Assembly (NCBI GenBank): GCA_964467935.1
Contig: CAYYKK010000003.1
Coordinates: forward strand, 1 to 64,000
DNA: 64,000 nucleotides
Direction of reading: 5' to 3'
Source of the DNA: CAYYKK01 sp964467935
GTDB taxonomy: Bacteria; Myxococcota_A; Polyangia; Polyangiales; Polyangiaceae
Under the pieces are notes generated by a model, which saw nothing but the letters and a program-made list of their open reading frames with translations, had not been told where the DNA came from and did no database searches. Positions 1 through 8,340 of this stretch are shown piece by piece (within the stretch, counting starts at the first letter, position 1; each line of letters opens with the position of its first letter). A program made the translations under genes and the position numbers.

Positions 1-78
1 TCTTCGAGAGGGGTGGTGGCCGTCGGAGGACGCAGCCGCCTCGGGCGACCCTCTTTCGAGGCTCGGCGCTTCTCGAGG

Positions 79-107
79 TTGACCAAGGCCGACCTTTGGC
101 CTACGTT
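79..107 (+). promoter_or_regulatory. Candidate sigma70 promoter ahead of rpsP
   Basis: TTGACC (79-84) lies 17 nt before TACGTT (102-107). The -35 box matches consensus at 5 of 6 positions, the -10 box at only 3 of 6. Transcription would begin about 55 nt before rpsP. The rest of 1-172 holds no open frame I can support; the long frames there are read-through shadows of rpsP. Inference from position and spacing only. Confidence 0.35.
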
Positions 108-172
108 CCCGCGCCCCCGACCCCTCGGGGCATGGCCCCTCCAACGAGGGCGCGCGACAAGGAAACCGATCC

Positions 173-442
173 ATGGCCGTTCACATCCGCCTCGCCCGCA
201 TGGGCACCAACAAGACGCCCTTCTACCGCATCGTCGTGGCCGACCAGCGCAGCCCGCGCGGTGGCCGCTTCATCGAGCGTCTTGGCACCTTCGACCCGCG
301 CCGCTCCGAGCTGCGCATCGAAGGCGCGCGCGTGCAGCACTGGCTCTCGAAGGGCGCGAAGCCATCGCACACCGTCGCGTTGCTCCTGAAGGGCGCGAAG
401 GTCTCCGCGGACGCGGCTGCCGCCGAGCCCGCGAAGGGCTGA
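173..442 (+). CDS. rpsP: 30S ribosomal protein S16
   Basis: Structural protein of the small ribosomal subunit, needed for 30S assembly. The 89-residue product has the typical S16 opening (VHIRLARMGTNKTPFYRIVV) and the conserved ERLGTFDP stretch; length is normal for the family. An AAGGA element sits about 10 nt before the ATG. The alanine-rich C-terminus is the usual variable tail. It is followed after 7 nt by khpA, the classical rpsP-ylqC order of ribosome and signal-recognition-particle operons, so the two are very probably cotranscribed. Confidence 0.97.
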   Translation: MAVHIRLARMGTNKTPFYRIVVADQRSPRGGRFIERLGTFDPRRSELRIEGARVQHWLSKGAKPSHTVALLLKGAKVSADAAAAEPAKG

Positions 443-449
443 GGGACAC

Positions 450-719
450 ATGGCCCTCCCTCCGAACTCTCAGCTCAGCGAGCTCGTCGCGCTCATCGCG
501 CGCTCGCTCGTCGATCAGCCCGACGAGGTCGAGGTGCAGGAGGTCGAGGGCGAGCGCGGCCACCGGGCCGACGTCGCCCGCATCGAGCTCCGCGTGGCGC
601 GCGAGGACATCGGCAAGGTGATCGGCAAGGACGGGCGGACCGCGCAGTCGATTCGCTCGCTGCTCGCCGCCGCCGCGAGCCGCGTGGGCAAGCGCGCTCA
701 CCTCGACATCGTCGACTGA
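450..719 (+). CDS. khpA: KH-domain RNA-binding protein KhpA (YlqC family)
   Basis: Small cytoplasmic RNA-binding protein of 89 residues with a single KH domain. The RNA-gripping GxxG loop is visible as GKDG at residues 59-62, inside the motif DIGKVIGKDGRTAQ. KhpA usually pairs with KhpB/Jag and influences RNA metabolism and envelope growth in bacteria where it has been studied. It sits 7 nt behind rpsP, its normal neighbour. The next gene is convergent, so the operon ends here within this window. Identification rests on length, motif and synteny. Confidence 0.93.
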   Translation: MALPPNSQLSELVALIARSLVDQPDEVEVQEVEGERGHRADVARIELRVAREDIGKVIGKDGRTAQSIRSLLAAAASRVGKRAHLDIVD

Positions 720-800
720 CCGTCGACGCTCTGCCGCGCGTCGAAGGAAGGGTCGGAGCGGCGGGACGGGCGACCGGGGAGGTCGACCGTTCCGCTGCGA

Positions 801-2372
801 CTACTTCCGGACGTAGATGACGACTTGATCCGCGTCGGTCGGGACGATCGAGCGGAAGCCCTGCGGGACCTCGGGCCCTGCCCACGCGAAGACGCGCTTG
901 GCGTCGATCGGCGAGAGGGCCACGTCGTGGTAGCTCCGCGCTTCCCCCGCGTTGTCGGCCCAGAACACGGAGCGGAGGGACACGCCCGGCGCGAACTCGA
1001 TCGCGTAGGGGGCGCTCGGGACGTCGAAGGCGTCGTGGCTCTCCTTCGAGTCGACCGGGGACGAGAGCGACTTGCGCTCGATCTTGAACGTCCCCTGCAC
1101 GGTCGCCGCGGACGTGGCCGGATCGCCGAGCACGTCCTGACCGCTCGACACCAGCGTCGCGTAGATCGGCTTGCGCCCTTCGTAGAGCGTCATCGTCTGG
1201 AGCGCGAGGCTGACGTCGATCCACTTCGTGTCTCCCTTCACGAAGTCGGGGAACTTCGACCGCTTCACGATCTTGATGATGTCCTTGTCGCGGTAGAAGT
1301 TGCCGTCCTCCGCCTCCTCGTAGCGCACCGAGTCGATCGCGCGGAACTTGTTCGTGAGGTGGATGACGCTCCGCCGCTCGACCTCGTCGTCCTCGAGACG
1401 CTTCGCCTTGCCGTTCGCGATCGCGTACGGGCAGACCTCGTGCCGGAGGACGAAGGCGATCGGCAGGCCCTGGTCCTTCAGGTCCACGCCGTGGAACGTC
1501 GTGCCGAGCGCCGGCTCGAGGCGATCGACCGGGAGGAACGTCCCGTCCGGCAGGACGCCGAAGCGGCGAGGTCCCGCCGGGCCGTCGGCGAGGAAGGTGC
1601 TCGAGATCGCGACGGCCGAGCCCTTCTTGAGCGTCGAGACGACCACGGGAGCGCCGAGGTTGCCGAGGATTTGGGGCGGCGGGACGTCCTCGCCGAACGC
1701 GAAGAAGGAGGCGCGCGTGCGCTTGCCGTCGTCACCCACGCCCTCGCCGGACTTGCTCACGACCGGCGGTCCAGTGGGCACGCTGCGCTCGTCGAGCGGG
1801 ACGTCGTTCGCGCCGGGCTTCAGCGGATCGTTCTCGCCCTTCGAGGACTTCGCGAGGTGCTTCTCGAGGTTCGGCTCGCTCTCGCCCTGCTCCTCGACCG
1901 ACGGGATGTGGCTGTAGATCGGCGTCGGCGAGATGGTCCGACCGTAGCGATAGGGCAGGGCGCGCTCGAGGTTCGGCGCGCGCACGAGCGGGCCCGCGTC
2001 GAGCGAGGTCTTGTCGTCGAGGCAGACGAACCCGCGCGGGCGAACGGGGTAATAGCCGTTCGGACACGCCTCTCGCTTGACGATGGGCTCGGCCGCGCGG
2101 GCGACCGAGTCACCCACCGCGAGCTCGCCGATCTCCTGCCCCTTCGACGAAGGGCGATCGAGCACCTTCGCCCCGACGCGGAGCACGTAGAGCCGCGGGC
2201 CGTTGTCGGCGGGGACGGGGACGTCGGGGATCGCGTCCTCGCTCATCATCGCGCTCTGCTTCGAGAGCTTGATGTCCGCTTTGGCTCCCTTGCACCCGAC
2301 GGCGAAGAGCAGGCCGAGGCCGAGGAGAGGGAGCGCCCGGGTTCGTGCGGCGGTTCGCATGCGCCGGGGCAT
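801..2372 (-). CDS. Lipoprotein with SH3-like and degenerate L,D-transpeptidase (YkuD) domains
   Basis: The 523-residue product starts with a lipoprotein signal peptide (lipobox FAVGC), so it is probably an envelope lipoprotein. An internal ATG at 2360 gives a more compact signal. Around residues 60-120 is an SH3b-like segment; the C-terminal ~150 residues look like a YkuD L,D-transpeptidase (KWIDVSLALQTMTLYEG). The catalytic motif normally reads SHGC-V-x-L-SPIDA; here it is S-Y-H-D-V-A-L-S-P-I-D-A (S480 to A491), so the nucleophilic Cys is Asp483. The upstream HGT motif reads R467-S-V. Both catalytic positions are therefore lost and the protein is probably a non-catalytic relative, perhaps a peptidoglycan-binding or regulatory protein. 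The frame is intact, so this is not simple gene decay. Confidence 0.75.
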   Translation of the reverse strand: MPRRMRTAARTRALPLLGLGLLFAVGCKGAKADIKLSKQSAMMSEDAIPDVPVPADNGPRLYVLRVGAKVLDRPSSKGQEIGELAVGDSVARAAEPIVKREACPNGYYPVRPRGFVCLDDKTSLDAGPLVRAPNLERALPYRYGRTISPTPIYSHIPSVEEQGESEPNLEKHLAKSSKGENDPLKPGANDVPLDERSVPTGPPVVSKSGEGVGDDGKRTRASFFAFGEDVPPPQILGNLGAPVVVSTLKKGSAVAISSTFLADGPAGPRRFGVLPDGTFLPVDRLEPALGTTFHGVDLKDQGLPIAFVLRHEVCPYAIANGKAKRLEDDEVERRSVIHLTNKFRAIDSVRYEEAEDGNFYRDKDIIKIVKRSKFPDFVKGDTKWIDVSLALQTMTLYEGRKPIYATLVSSGQDVLGDPATSAATVQGTFKIERKSLSSPVDSKESHDAFDVPSAPYAIEFAPGVSLRSVFWADNAGEARSYHDVALSPIDAKRVFAWAGPEVPQGFRSIVPTDADQVVIYVRK

Positions 2373-2468
2373 GCCTGAGCCAAGACGTCGGGGCCAAGTT
2401 CGAGGAGCCCCGGATACGGATGCGATTATCGAAGTGGCGGCGCGGCCTCGGGCGCGGAGGCGCTCGTC

Positions 2469-4031
2469 TCAGCGGCGCAAGAGCGAGCGCGCGGAGAGGA
2501 TTCCGAGCAGCTGACACGCGACGAGGAACGCGGCGCCGGCAGCGCAGAGGACGAGCCCGGCTCCGATGCGTCCGTGCGCGAGCATCGCCGGCATCGCGTG
2601 ACGCGCGCCGAGACCCGCGGCGCTTCCGATCGCGGTCGCGAGGGCGATGCGCGCGAGCGGTACGTGCTCGACCCCGAGGCCTCGGATCTCGCGCCTCACG
2701 ACGTGCGCGAGCAGCGCGAACTCGGCCCATGCGCCGAACACCGCGCCGACCACGACGCCCGACACGCCGAGCGGACGGAGGAGCAGGAGCGCGATGACGG
2801 TGCTCACGACGACGCGCGCGACGGCGTACGTCGCGGGGCGCTTCGTGTCGCCGAGCGCGAAGCACGTGGTGGTCAGGAGGCGGCACATCGCGTTCCCAGG
2901 GAGCGCGAGCGCGTAGGCGGCGAGGACCGTGCGCACCTCGGCCGTCGACGAGCGATCGAAGCGTCCGCTCTGGAGCAGCAACGTGATGAGCTCGTCACCG
3001 AGCAGCGCGAAGACGGCCGTCGACATCGCGCTCAGCGTGAAGATGCGCGCGAGCGAGCGACCGAGCTCCCGACGCATGCCCTTCGCTCGCTCCTCGGGAT
3101 CGGCGTGCGTGGTGCGCTCTGCGAGCGCGGGGAGGGCGGCGGCGGCCTCGCCGGCGCCGAGGATGCTCATCGGCAGGAGGTAGATGCTCTGCGCGTAGTT
3201 GAAGACCGCGACCGCGGCGGCGCCGAGGTAAGCGACGATGCCGGTGTCGATGAGGCTCGAGATCTGCACGACGCCCCGGCCGAGCACCGCGCCCGGGAGG
3301 CGTTTGCCGGACTCGCCGAGACCCTCGGCGCGCAGATCGAAGACGGGGAAGACGCTCCCGAGGAGGCGACGCGCCGTCGGCACCATGAGCAGCACCTGAG
3401 CCGCCGCCCCGACGAGGGCGCCCCAAGCGATGGCCACGGCGAGAGCGTCACCCTCGAGGTGCAGCGCGATGCTCCCGACGAGCAGCGCGGCGATCTGCGC
3501 GACGCTCCACACGACCGGCGCGGCGTAGGGCAGGAAGAACTTGCGATGGGCGTTGAGCACGCCGAGCACCCACGCACCGAGCACGAGGATGCCGGTCATG
3601 GGGAACGAGATGCGGACGATCCGGATGGTCAGATCGAGCTTGTCCTCTTCGAAATGGCCCGCGACGACGCCCGCCAGGAGCGGCGCGGCGAGGGCGCCGA
3701 TCACCGAGGCGAGGACGACGATCGGCAGGAGGGCGCCGAGCGCGGCGCGGGCGAAGCGCGTCGCGAGCGTCGGATCCTTCGCCCGCAGCGTCACGTAGAC
3801 GGGGATGAAGGTCGCGCTCAGCGTCCCCTCGCCCAGCAGGTTCTGCGTGATGTTGCCGAGGCGAAAGGCCGTGGCCACGACGCCCGCGGTCCCGCTCGTG
3901 CCGAGGTAGTGCGCGAAGACGCTCTGCCTCACGAGCCCGACGGTCTTCGACAGCAAGATCCCGAGGTTCACCAGGGCGGCGCTGCGCGCCGTCGCGCGCG
4001 ACTCGTCGTTGTCGCCTTTGTCTGTCGGCAC
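2469..4031 (-). CDS. murJ: Lipid II flippase MurJ (MviN family)
   Basis: Polytopic inner-membrane protein that flips lipid-linked peptidoglycan precursor. About 14 hydrophobic segments are visible, and the start ALVNLGILLSKTVGLVRQS is the typical MurJ TM1. The open frame runs upstream to 4220, but those residues are arginine/proline-rich and lie over the divergent promoter. I chose GTG 4031 (520 residues, normal length), which has AGGACGGGAG just upstream. Family signatures include LLGEGTLSATFIPVY and NYAQSIYLLPMSI. It lies 96 nt upstream of the degenerate L,D-transpeptidase gene on the same strand, so the two may share an envelope-related transcript. Confidence 0.93.
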   Translation of the reverse strand: MPTDKGDNDESRATARSAALVNLGILLSKTVGLVRQSVFAHYLGTSGTAGVVATAFRLGNITQNLLGEGTLSATFIPVYVTLRAKDPTLATRFARAALGALLPIVVLASVIGALAAPLLAGVVAGHFEEDKLDLTIRIVRISFPMTGILVLGAWVLGVLNAHRKFFLPYAAPVVWSVAQIAALLVGSIALHLEGDALAVAIAWGALVGAAAQVLLMVPTARRLLGSVFPVFDLRAEGLGESGKRLPGAVLGRGVVQISSLIDTGIVAYLGAAAVAVFNYAQSIYLLPMSILGAGEAAAALPALAERTTHADPEERAKGMRRELGRSLARIFTLSAMSTAVFALLGDELITLLLQSGRFDRSSTAEVRTVLAAYALALPGNAMCRLLTTTCFALGDTKRPATYAVARVVVSTVIALLLLRPLGVSGVVVGAVFGAWAEFALLAHVVRREIRGLGVEHVPLARIALATAIGSAAGLGARHAMPAMLAHGRIGAGLVLCAAGAAFLVACQLLGILSARSLLRR

Positions 4032-4243
4032 CGCTCCCGTCCTGCCACGGAGCGCGGCTCCGAGGAAAGTACTCTGCCCCACGAGGACGAAAGGTGCGAG
4101 CGCGCGCGGCGGCGTGCGTGAGTAGTTCGTCTCCGCCTCGTTTCGTGCTAGTTGTCTCAACGGTGCGTGCGGCGCTCGATCTCCGCGGCGTCGGCCCGGA
4201 GCTCTTCTCGAGGAGCGCACGGACGCACCAAGGCACTTTCTCG

Positions 4244-5353
4244 ATGAGCAGTATCGCCGACAAGAACCGCAGCGCCGCGAGCGGCGACGACACCCCGCGA
4301 GGGGCTCGCCAGGAGCGCGGCTCGAACGAGAAGAGCGACGCGCGAGAGACCGGCGTTCATCCGCGATCCTTCGCGGGGAAGCGCGAGCTCAGGGTCTGCC
4401 TCATCGACATGAACAACGGCCACGCCAACCAGGCGATGCGCTGCTTCCGTACGATCGTCGCGAGCTTCTTCGAGCGCGTCGAGCGCCACAACCCCGGGCT
4501 CCCGACGAAGCTCGTCGAGGTCAGCCCCCGCGACACGAACGACCGCATCCCGCGCGACTGCGACTTCTACATCGGCTCGGGCGGTCCGGGCTCGCCCTAC
4601 GACGGCGATCACGAGCGCTGGTTCCTCGATTTCACCCGCTTCACCGACGAGATGATCCCCGCGTGCAAGCGGAGCGACGCGGAGATGAAGTCCTTCTTCG
4701 CCGTCTGCTACACGTTCGAGCTGCTCGTTCGCCACTTCAAGGTCGCCGAGGTGAGCCTGCGCGACAGCCGAAAGTTCGGCGTGATGCCGGCCTACATGAC
4801 CGTGATCGGGCAGCAGCACCCGCTGCTCTCGGCGTTCGGGGAGCGTCTCTTCGCGTTCGAGCATCGCAACTGGGAGGCGATCAACGTCGACGAGGCGCGC
4901 CTCGCCGAGATCGGCGGCGCGGTGCTCGCGCAGGAGAGCCGAGACGGCTACTCGAAGGGCCGCGCGATCCTCGGCTTCGACCTCGGTCCGGGGATCGAGA
5001 CCGTGCAGTTTCATCCAGAGGCCGACCGCGCCGGCGTGATGAGCTGGGTCGCGAGGCCGGAGCAAGCGGCGGCGTTCCGCGAGACGTACGGCGAGTTCAC
5101 CTACCAGGCCATGCTCCGCACGCTCGACGATCCGAACCGCCTCGCGCGGACGTTCGCGCTCGTGATCCCCGGCTTCCTCACGCGACGGTTCAACCTCCTC
5201 GCGCAGCACCGCGGCTACGCCGAGCTCGAGCCGCCGAGCAGCGAGGACGTCATCGCTGCGTTCGTCGGTGACTCGGGTGCCGAGCCGCCCCCGTCCCAGC
5301 GCATCGGGACCGAGGGATCGTTGCGCGATCCCAAGGCCGCCGCGAACGTCTGA
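4244..5353 (+). CDS. Class I glutamine amidotransferase-like protein
   Basis: A 369-residue soluble protein with a GATase1 fold: an early beta-alpha unit (LRVCLIDMNNGHANQ), an oxyanion region (IGSGGPGSPYDGD), candidate nucleophile C155 and the dyad FHPE (H257, E259). The nucleophile elbow, normally GxCxGxQ, reads AVCYTFE, so both glycines and the usual Gln are replaced. Either the activity has changed or the glutamine pocket is altered. The ATG at 4244 was preferred over 4094 because the upstream residues are compositionally unlike the rest and AAGG precedes this ATG. The first ~45 residues are a polar linker. No synthetase partner is adjacent, so the acceptor substrate is unknown. Divergent from murJ. 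Confidence 0.75.
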   Translation: MSSIADKNRSAASGDDTPRGARQERGSNEKSDARETGVHPRSFAGKRELRVCLIDMNNGHANQAMRCFRTIVASFFERVERHNPGLPTKLVEVSPRDTNDRIPRDCDFYIGSGGPGSPYDGDHERWFLDFTRFTDEMIPACKRSDAEMKSFFAVCYTFELLVRHFKVAEVSLRDSRKFGVMPAYMTVIGQQHPLLSAFGERLFAFEHRNWEAINVDEARLAEIGGAVLAQESRDGYSKGRAILGFDLGPGIETVQFHPEADRAGVMSWVARPEQAAAFRETYGEFTYQAMLRTLDDPNRLARTFALVIPGFLTRRFNLLAQHRGYAELEPPSSEDVIAAFVGDSGAEPPPSQRIGTEGSLRDPKAAANV

Positions 5354-5389
5354 CGCGCGACGCCGCGCGGGAGCGTCCGAGGGGCCGCT

Positions 5390-5460
5390 TCTTCTTGCTG
5401 CCCTTCGTGCTTGCTGCCCGTCGTGCTCGCCGCGCTCGCTGCCCGGCGTGCTCGCCGGGA
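5390..5460 (+). repeat. Imperfect short tandem repeats upstream of the Sel1 gene
   Basis: The block reads as successive variants of a ctTGCTGCCC-x-TCGTG unit (16-25 nt each, three or four copies, drifting to cTCGCTGCCCGGCGTG). It lies between the amidotransferase-like gene and the Sel1 lipoprotein. Function unknown; possibly replication slippage. Confidence 0.5.
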
Positions 5461-5566
5461 GCGTCGCGCGCGACGGGGCTCGTTCGTCGGTTCGCGCGGC
5501 CGCCTTCGCTTCCCTTCGGGGGGCCGATCGCCTAACGCCCCGGTGAGGTTCTTCGACGGATCGGGC

Positions 5567-7717
5567 ATGCGCCCGGCGAGGTGGCAGAGCGTGAACGGAG
5601 TGCGAGCGAGCGGCGCGGCCGTGGTGCGACGAGGGGAGCTCCGGGTCGATCGTCTCGGGGCGCTCTCGCTCCTGCTCTGGCTCGCGTCCGGCTGCGGACC
5701 GGGCGCCGTCGGCAAGGCGCTTCGCCCCGGTGATCCCAAAGCCTCCGAGGCGCTCGGGGAGACCGCGTGTCGAAGCACCAAGGGCGGCGGCCAGCCGCTC
5801 GTCGTGGATCTGCAGGCGCACGAGCGCGCCGACCTCGAGGAGGCGATGCAGGGCGGCGTCGCCGTCGTCGCTTGGGACTGCACGTCGCTCAAGCTCTTGC
5901 GTGATTGCAAGACCGAGGGCTCGTACGCGTTCCACGGCCTCAGCCCTCAGGAGTTCACGGTGAAGCTCGAGGACGCGGACGAGGTGAAGGCGAACCTGCC
6001 GACCTTCGGCGTGAAGATCCTCTCGGGCTTCGAGGCGGAGATGGGTCGCGGCGCGACGATCGATCTCGCGGTGTCGATGATCGGCAAGCGGCGCACCACG
6101 GTCTCCGAGGTGCACACCGACGAGCTCGTCGGGTCCTGCGCCGGCGCGACGCACTTCGTCCGCGGCGTCTACGTGGGCGCCTTCGCGATGACGACCGGCA
6201 CGCGCGGCAACGTCCGCGCGGCGGCGGACATCTTCGGCGCCAACGTCGGCGCGGCCTCGTCGAGCGCGAGGCTCGCGGAGAATCGCGATGGCGACCTCGC
6301 GGCCTGCAAAGGCGCGAGCGAGGGCGCGACCGCTCCGCCCGATCGGTGCCGTTCACTCTTGCGACTCGAGCTCTCGCCGATCGGAGGCGCCGCAGCGCAC
6401 GGGGCCGACTCCAAGGCAGCGACGCTCTCCTCGTCGAGCAACGTGTGTCCGGACGGGATGGTGCTCGTCGAGTCGGACGGCGCGGAGCGCGCAGGCGGCA
6501 AATGCGCGGTGCCGAGCGAGCGACCCTTTCAGTGTCGCGCCGAACGACCCGTGGAGTGCAGCGAGCAATGCGCTCACGGCCACGCCGGGAGCTGCGCGAC
6601 GCTGGGCTATCTCTACGCCTCGGGTCTCGGCGTGCCGAAGGATCCGGCGCAGGCGGTCTCCTACTTCCAGAAGGCGTGCGACAAGAAGGACGGCGCAGGC
6701 TGCACGAATCTCGGCGTCATGCTCGAGCGCGGCGAGGGCACCGGACGAGATCCCGCGCGCGCCGTCTCGCTCTACGACGCCTCGTGCAGCGCCGGCTACG
6801 TCGCCGGGTGCGCGGCGCTCGGCATCGTCTACGACCTCGGCCGGGGCGTCTCGCCCGATCCTCGACGCGCCACCTCGCTCTACCGCCGCGCGTGCGACGG
6901 CGGCGAAGCCCAGGCGTGCGCGAACCTCGGGCTCCTCGCGGAGACGGCTGGGACGGGCGCGAGCGCCGCCGAGGCCGTGGCCCTCTACGAGAAGGCCTGC
7001 CAGGGCGACTCGCTCGTAGGCTGCTTCAACCTCGGGCTCGCGACCGAGCAGGGCAAGGGTGGGCTCGCGCGCGACCCCGCGAAGGCGCTCGCGCTCTACA
7101 CCGACGCGTGCGAGCGAGGCCTCGGCGCCGGCTGCGCGAAGGAGTCCGACTTCTACGACCAGGGCACGGCCGTTCCGAAGGATCCCGCGAAGGTCGCGTA
7201 TCTGTTGCAAAAGGGATGCGATGACGGGTTCGCCCCTGCGTGCGCGGATCTCGGGATCGCGTACGACGAAGCAGAAGGCGTGCCCAAGGATCCGGCGAAG
7301 GCGGCGGCCCTCTACAAGAAGGCGTGCGAAGGCGACGGCCGCAGCGGGTGCGTCAATTACGGCATCGCGCTCGAGGTCGGCCAGGGCTTCGCGAAGGACG
7401 TAGTGAAGGCGGCCCAGATCTACGACGCGATGTGCCGCGAAGGCGACGCGCTCGGGTGCGTGAACTTGGGCGGCCTGCTGGCGTACGGGCACGGCGTCTC
7501 CAAGGACGAGGCGCGCGCGGCGGAGCTCTACGCCCAGGGCTGCAAGGGGGGGGCCGCGAGCGGCTGCGCCGAGCTCGGCGCGTTCGTCGAGAGCGGGACG
7601 GCCGGTCAGAAGAAGGACAAGTCGGAGGCCGTTCGGCTCTATCGTCTCGGGTGCGCGGGGGGGAGCGACAAGGCCTGCAAGGCCCTCGACCGACTCGGTG
7701 CCTCGCGGACGCGCTGA
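5567..7717 (+). CDS. Cysteine-rich Sel1-repeat lipoprotein
   Basis: Probable secreted or outer-membrane lipoprotein with lipobox LASGC. The ATG at 5567 gives 716 residues; GTG codons at 5621/5624 give a better-proportioned signal peptide and may be the real start. The first ~330 mature residues are an unassigned domain. The C-terminal ~370 residues are about ten Sel1-like repeats, each beginning with a Cys (for example GCTNLGVMLERGEG) and ending with a second Cys (YDASC, YRRAC). That pattern is typical of Hcp-type proteins whose helical hairpins are each locked by a disulfide, and it fits a periplasmic or extracellular location. Such solenoids bind protein partners or peptidoglycan; the partner is not evident here. 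Confidence 0.85.
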   Translation: MRPARWQSVNGVRASGAAVVRRGELRVDRLGALSLLLWLASGCGPGAVGKALRPGDPKASEALGETACRSTKGGGQPLVVDLQAHERADLEEAMQGGVAVVAWDCTSLKLLRDCKTEGSYAFHGLSPQEFTVKLEDADEVKANLPTFGVKILSGFEAEMGRGATIDLAVSMIGKRRTTVSEVHTDELVGSCAGATHFVRGVYVGAFAMTTGTRGNVRAAADIFGANVGAASSSARLAENRDGDLAACKGASEGATAPPDRCRSLLRLELSPIGGAAAHGADSKAATLSSSSNVCPDGMVLVESDGAERAGGKCAVPSERPFQCRAERPVECSEQCAHGHAGSCATLGYLYASGLGVPKDPAQAVSYFQKACDKKDGAGCTNLGVMLERGEGTGRDPARAVSLYDASCSAGYVAGCAALGIVYDLGRGVSPDPRRATSLYRRACDGGEAQACANLGLLAETAGTGASAAEAVALYEKACQGDSLVGCFNLGLATEQGKGGLARDPAKALALYTDACERGLGAGCAKESDFYDQGTAVPKDPAKVAYLLQKGCDDGFAPACADLGIAYDEAEGVPKDPAKAAALYKKACEGDGRSGCVNYGIALEVGQGFAKDVVKAAQIYDAMCREGDALGCVNLGGLLAYGHGVSKDEARAAELYAQGCKGGAASGCAELGAFVESGTAGQKKDKSEAVRLYRLGCAGGSDKACKALDRLGASRTR

Positions 7718-7800
7718 GGAGCCCGCGCCGCGACGAGAGAGTCGTTGTAACCAGCATGCCATCGTTTCTGAATTGCAATCACTGAAGGATCGAGGTCGAC

Positions 7801-8268
7801 ATGTCGAAGAAGCCCACCAAAGAGCAGCTCGATGCCTACGCCGCCGCCGTGCGAAAGGAGCTGAGCGTCCCGCGGCAGAGCGACGTCTTCCGCGCCGCCG
7901 TCGAGGCGGGCTACCTCGCGGCGACGACCGACGGCACGCTCGACGATGGCGAGCGCCGCGCCATCGTGACGGCCGTCGAGATCCTCTCGCAGGGCGCGGT
8001 CGTCGAGTGGGAGGCGGACACGCTCGTCGAGGAGTGCGCGAAGGAGACCGGCAAGCCCGAAGAGCGCGCGAAGGCGCTCGGCACGCGGCTGAAGGAGCTC
8101 GGCCAGCCCGAGGCGGGCTTGCTCTTCGGCGCGTACGTCGCTCAGGCGACCGCGGGCATCGACAAGGCGGAGGAGAAGATCCTGAAGGCGATCGGCAAGG
8201 CGGCCGGCGTCGCCGACAAACGCGTCCGCGAGATCCTGAAGACGGTCGGGGCCGAGACCGCAGACTGA
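7801..8268 (+). CDS. TerB-like tellurite-resistance-fold protein
   Basis: A 155-residue, fully helical, charged cytoplasmic protein. The pattern AAVEAGYLAATTDGTLDDGERRAIVTAVE resembles the acidic first half of the TerB fold, where Asp/Glu residues can bind metal; a second half-repeat (GAYVAQATAGIDKAEEKILKAI) follows. Family length is about 140-150. Its function is unknown; it stands alone, without the tellurite operon. A comparatively AT-rich leader at about 7741-7790 may hold the promoter. A second TerB-like domain occurs in the phosphoesterase at 61228. Confidence 0.7.
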   Translation: MSKKPTKEQLDAYAAAVRKELSVPRQSDVFRAAVEAGYLAATTDGTLDDGERRAIVTAVEILSQGAVVEWEADTLVEECAKETGKPEERAKALGTRLKELGQPEAGLLFGAYVAQATAGIDKAEEKILKAIGKAAGVADKRVREILKTVGAETAD

Positions 8269-8273
8269 CGCCT

Positions 8274-8304
8274 ACGGCCTCTCGCCGCGCCGACGAGGGG
8301 CCGT
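8274..8304. terminator. Bidirectional hairpin between convergent genes
   Basis: Arms 8274-8284 (ACGGCCTCTCG) and 8294-8304 (CGAGGGGCCGT) pair over 11 bp with one G-T wobble and a 9-nt loop. The hairpin lies just after the TerB-like stop and ahead of the stop of the convergent oxidoreductase gene. There is no clear T-tract. Confidence 0.45.
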
Positions 8305-8340
8305 CGCGCGCGTCGCGCTTTCGATCGATCAGCGGGGAGC

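Noticed and set aside
1..172. 3' end of an upstream gene such as ffh
   Set aside because: All three plus-strand frames are short or compositionally poor and none resembles the Met/Gly-rich end of Ffh.
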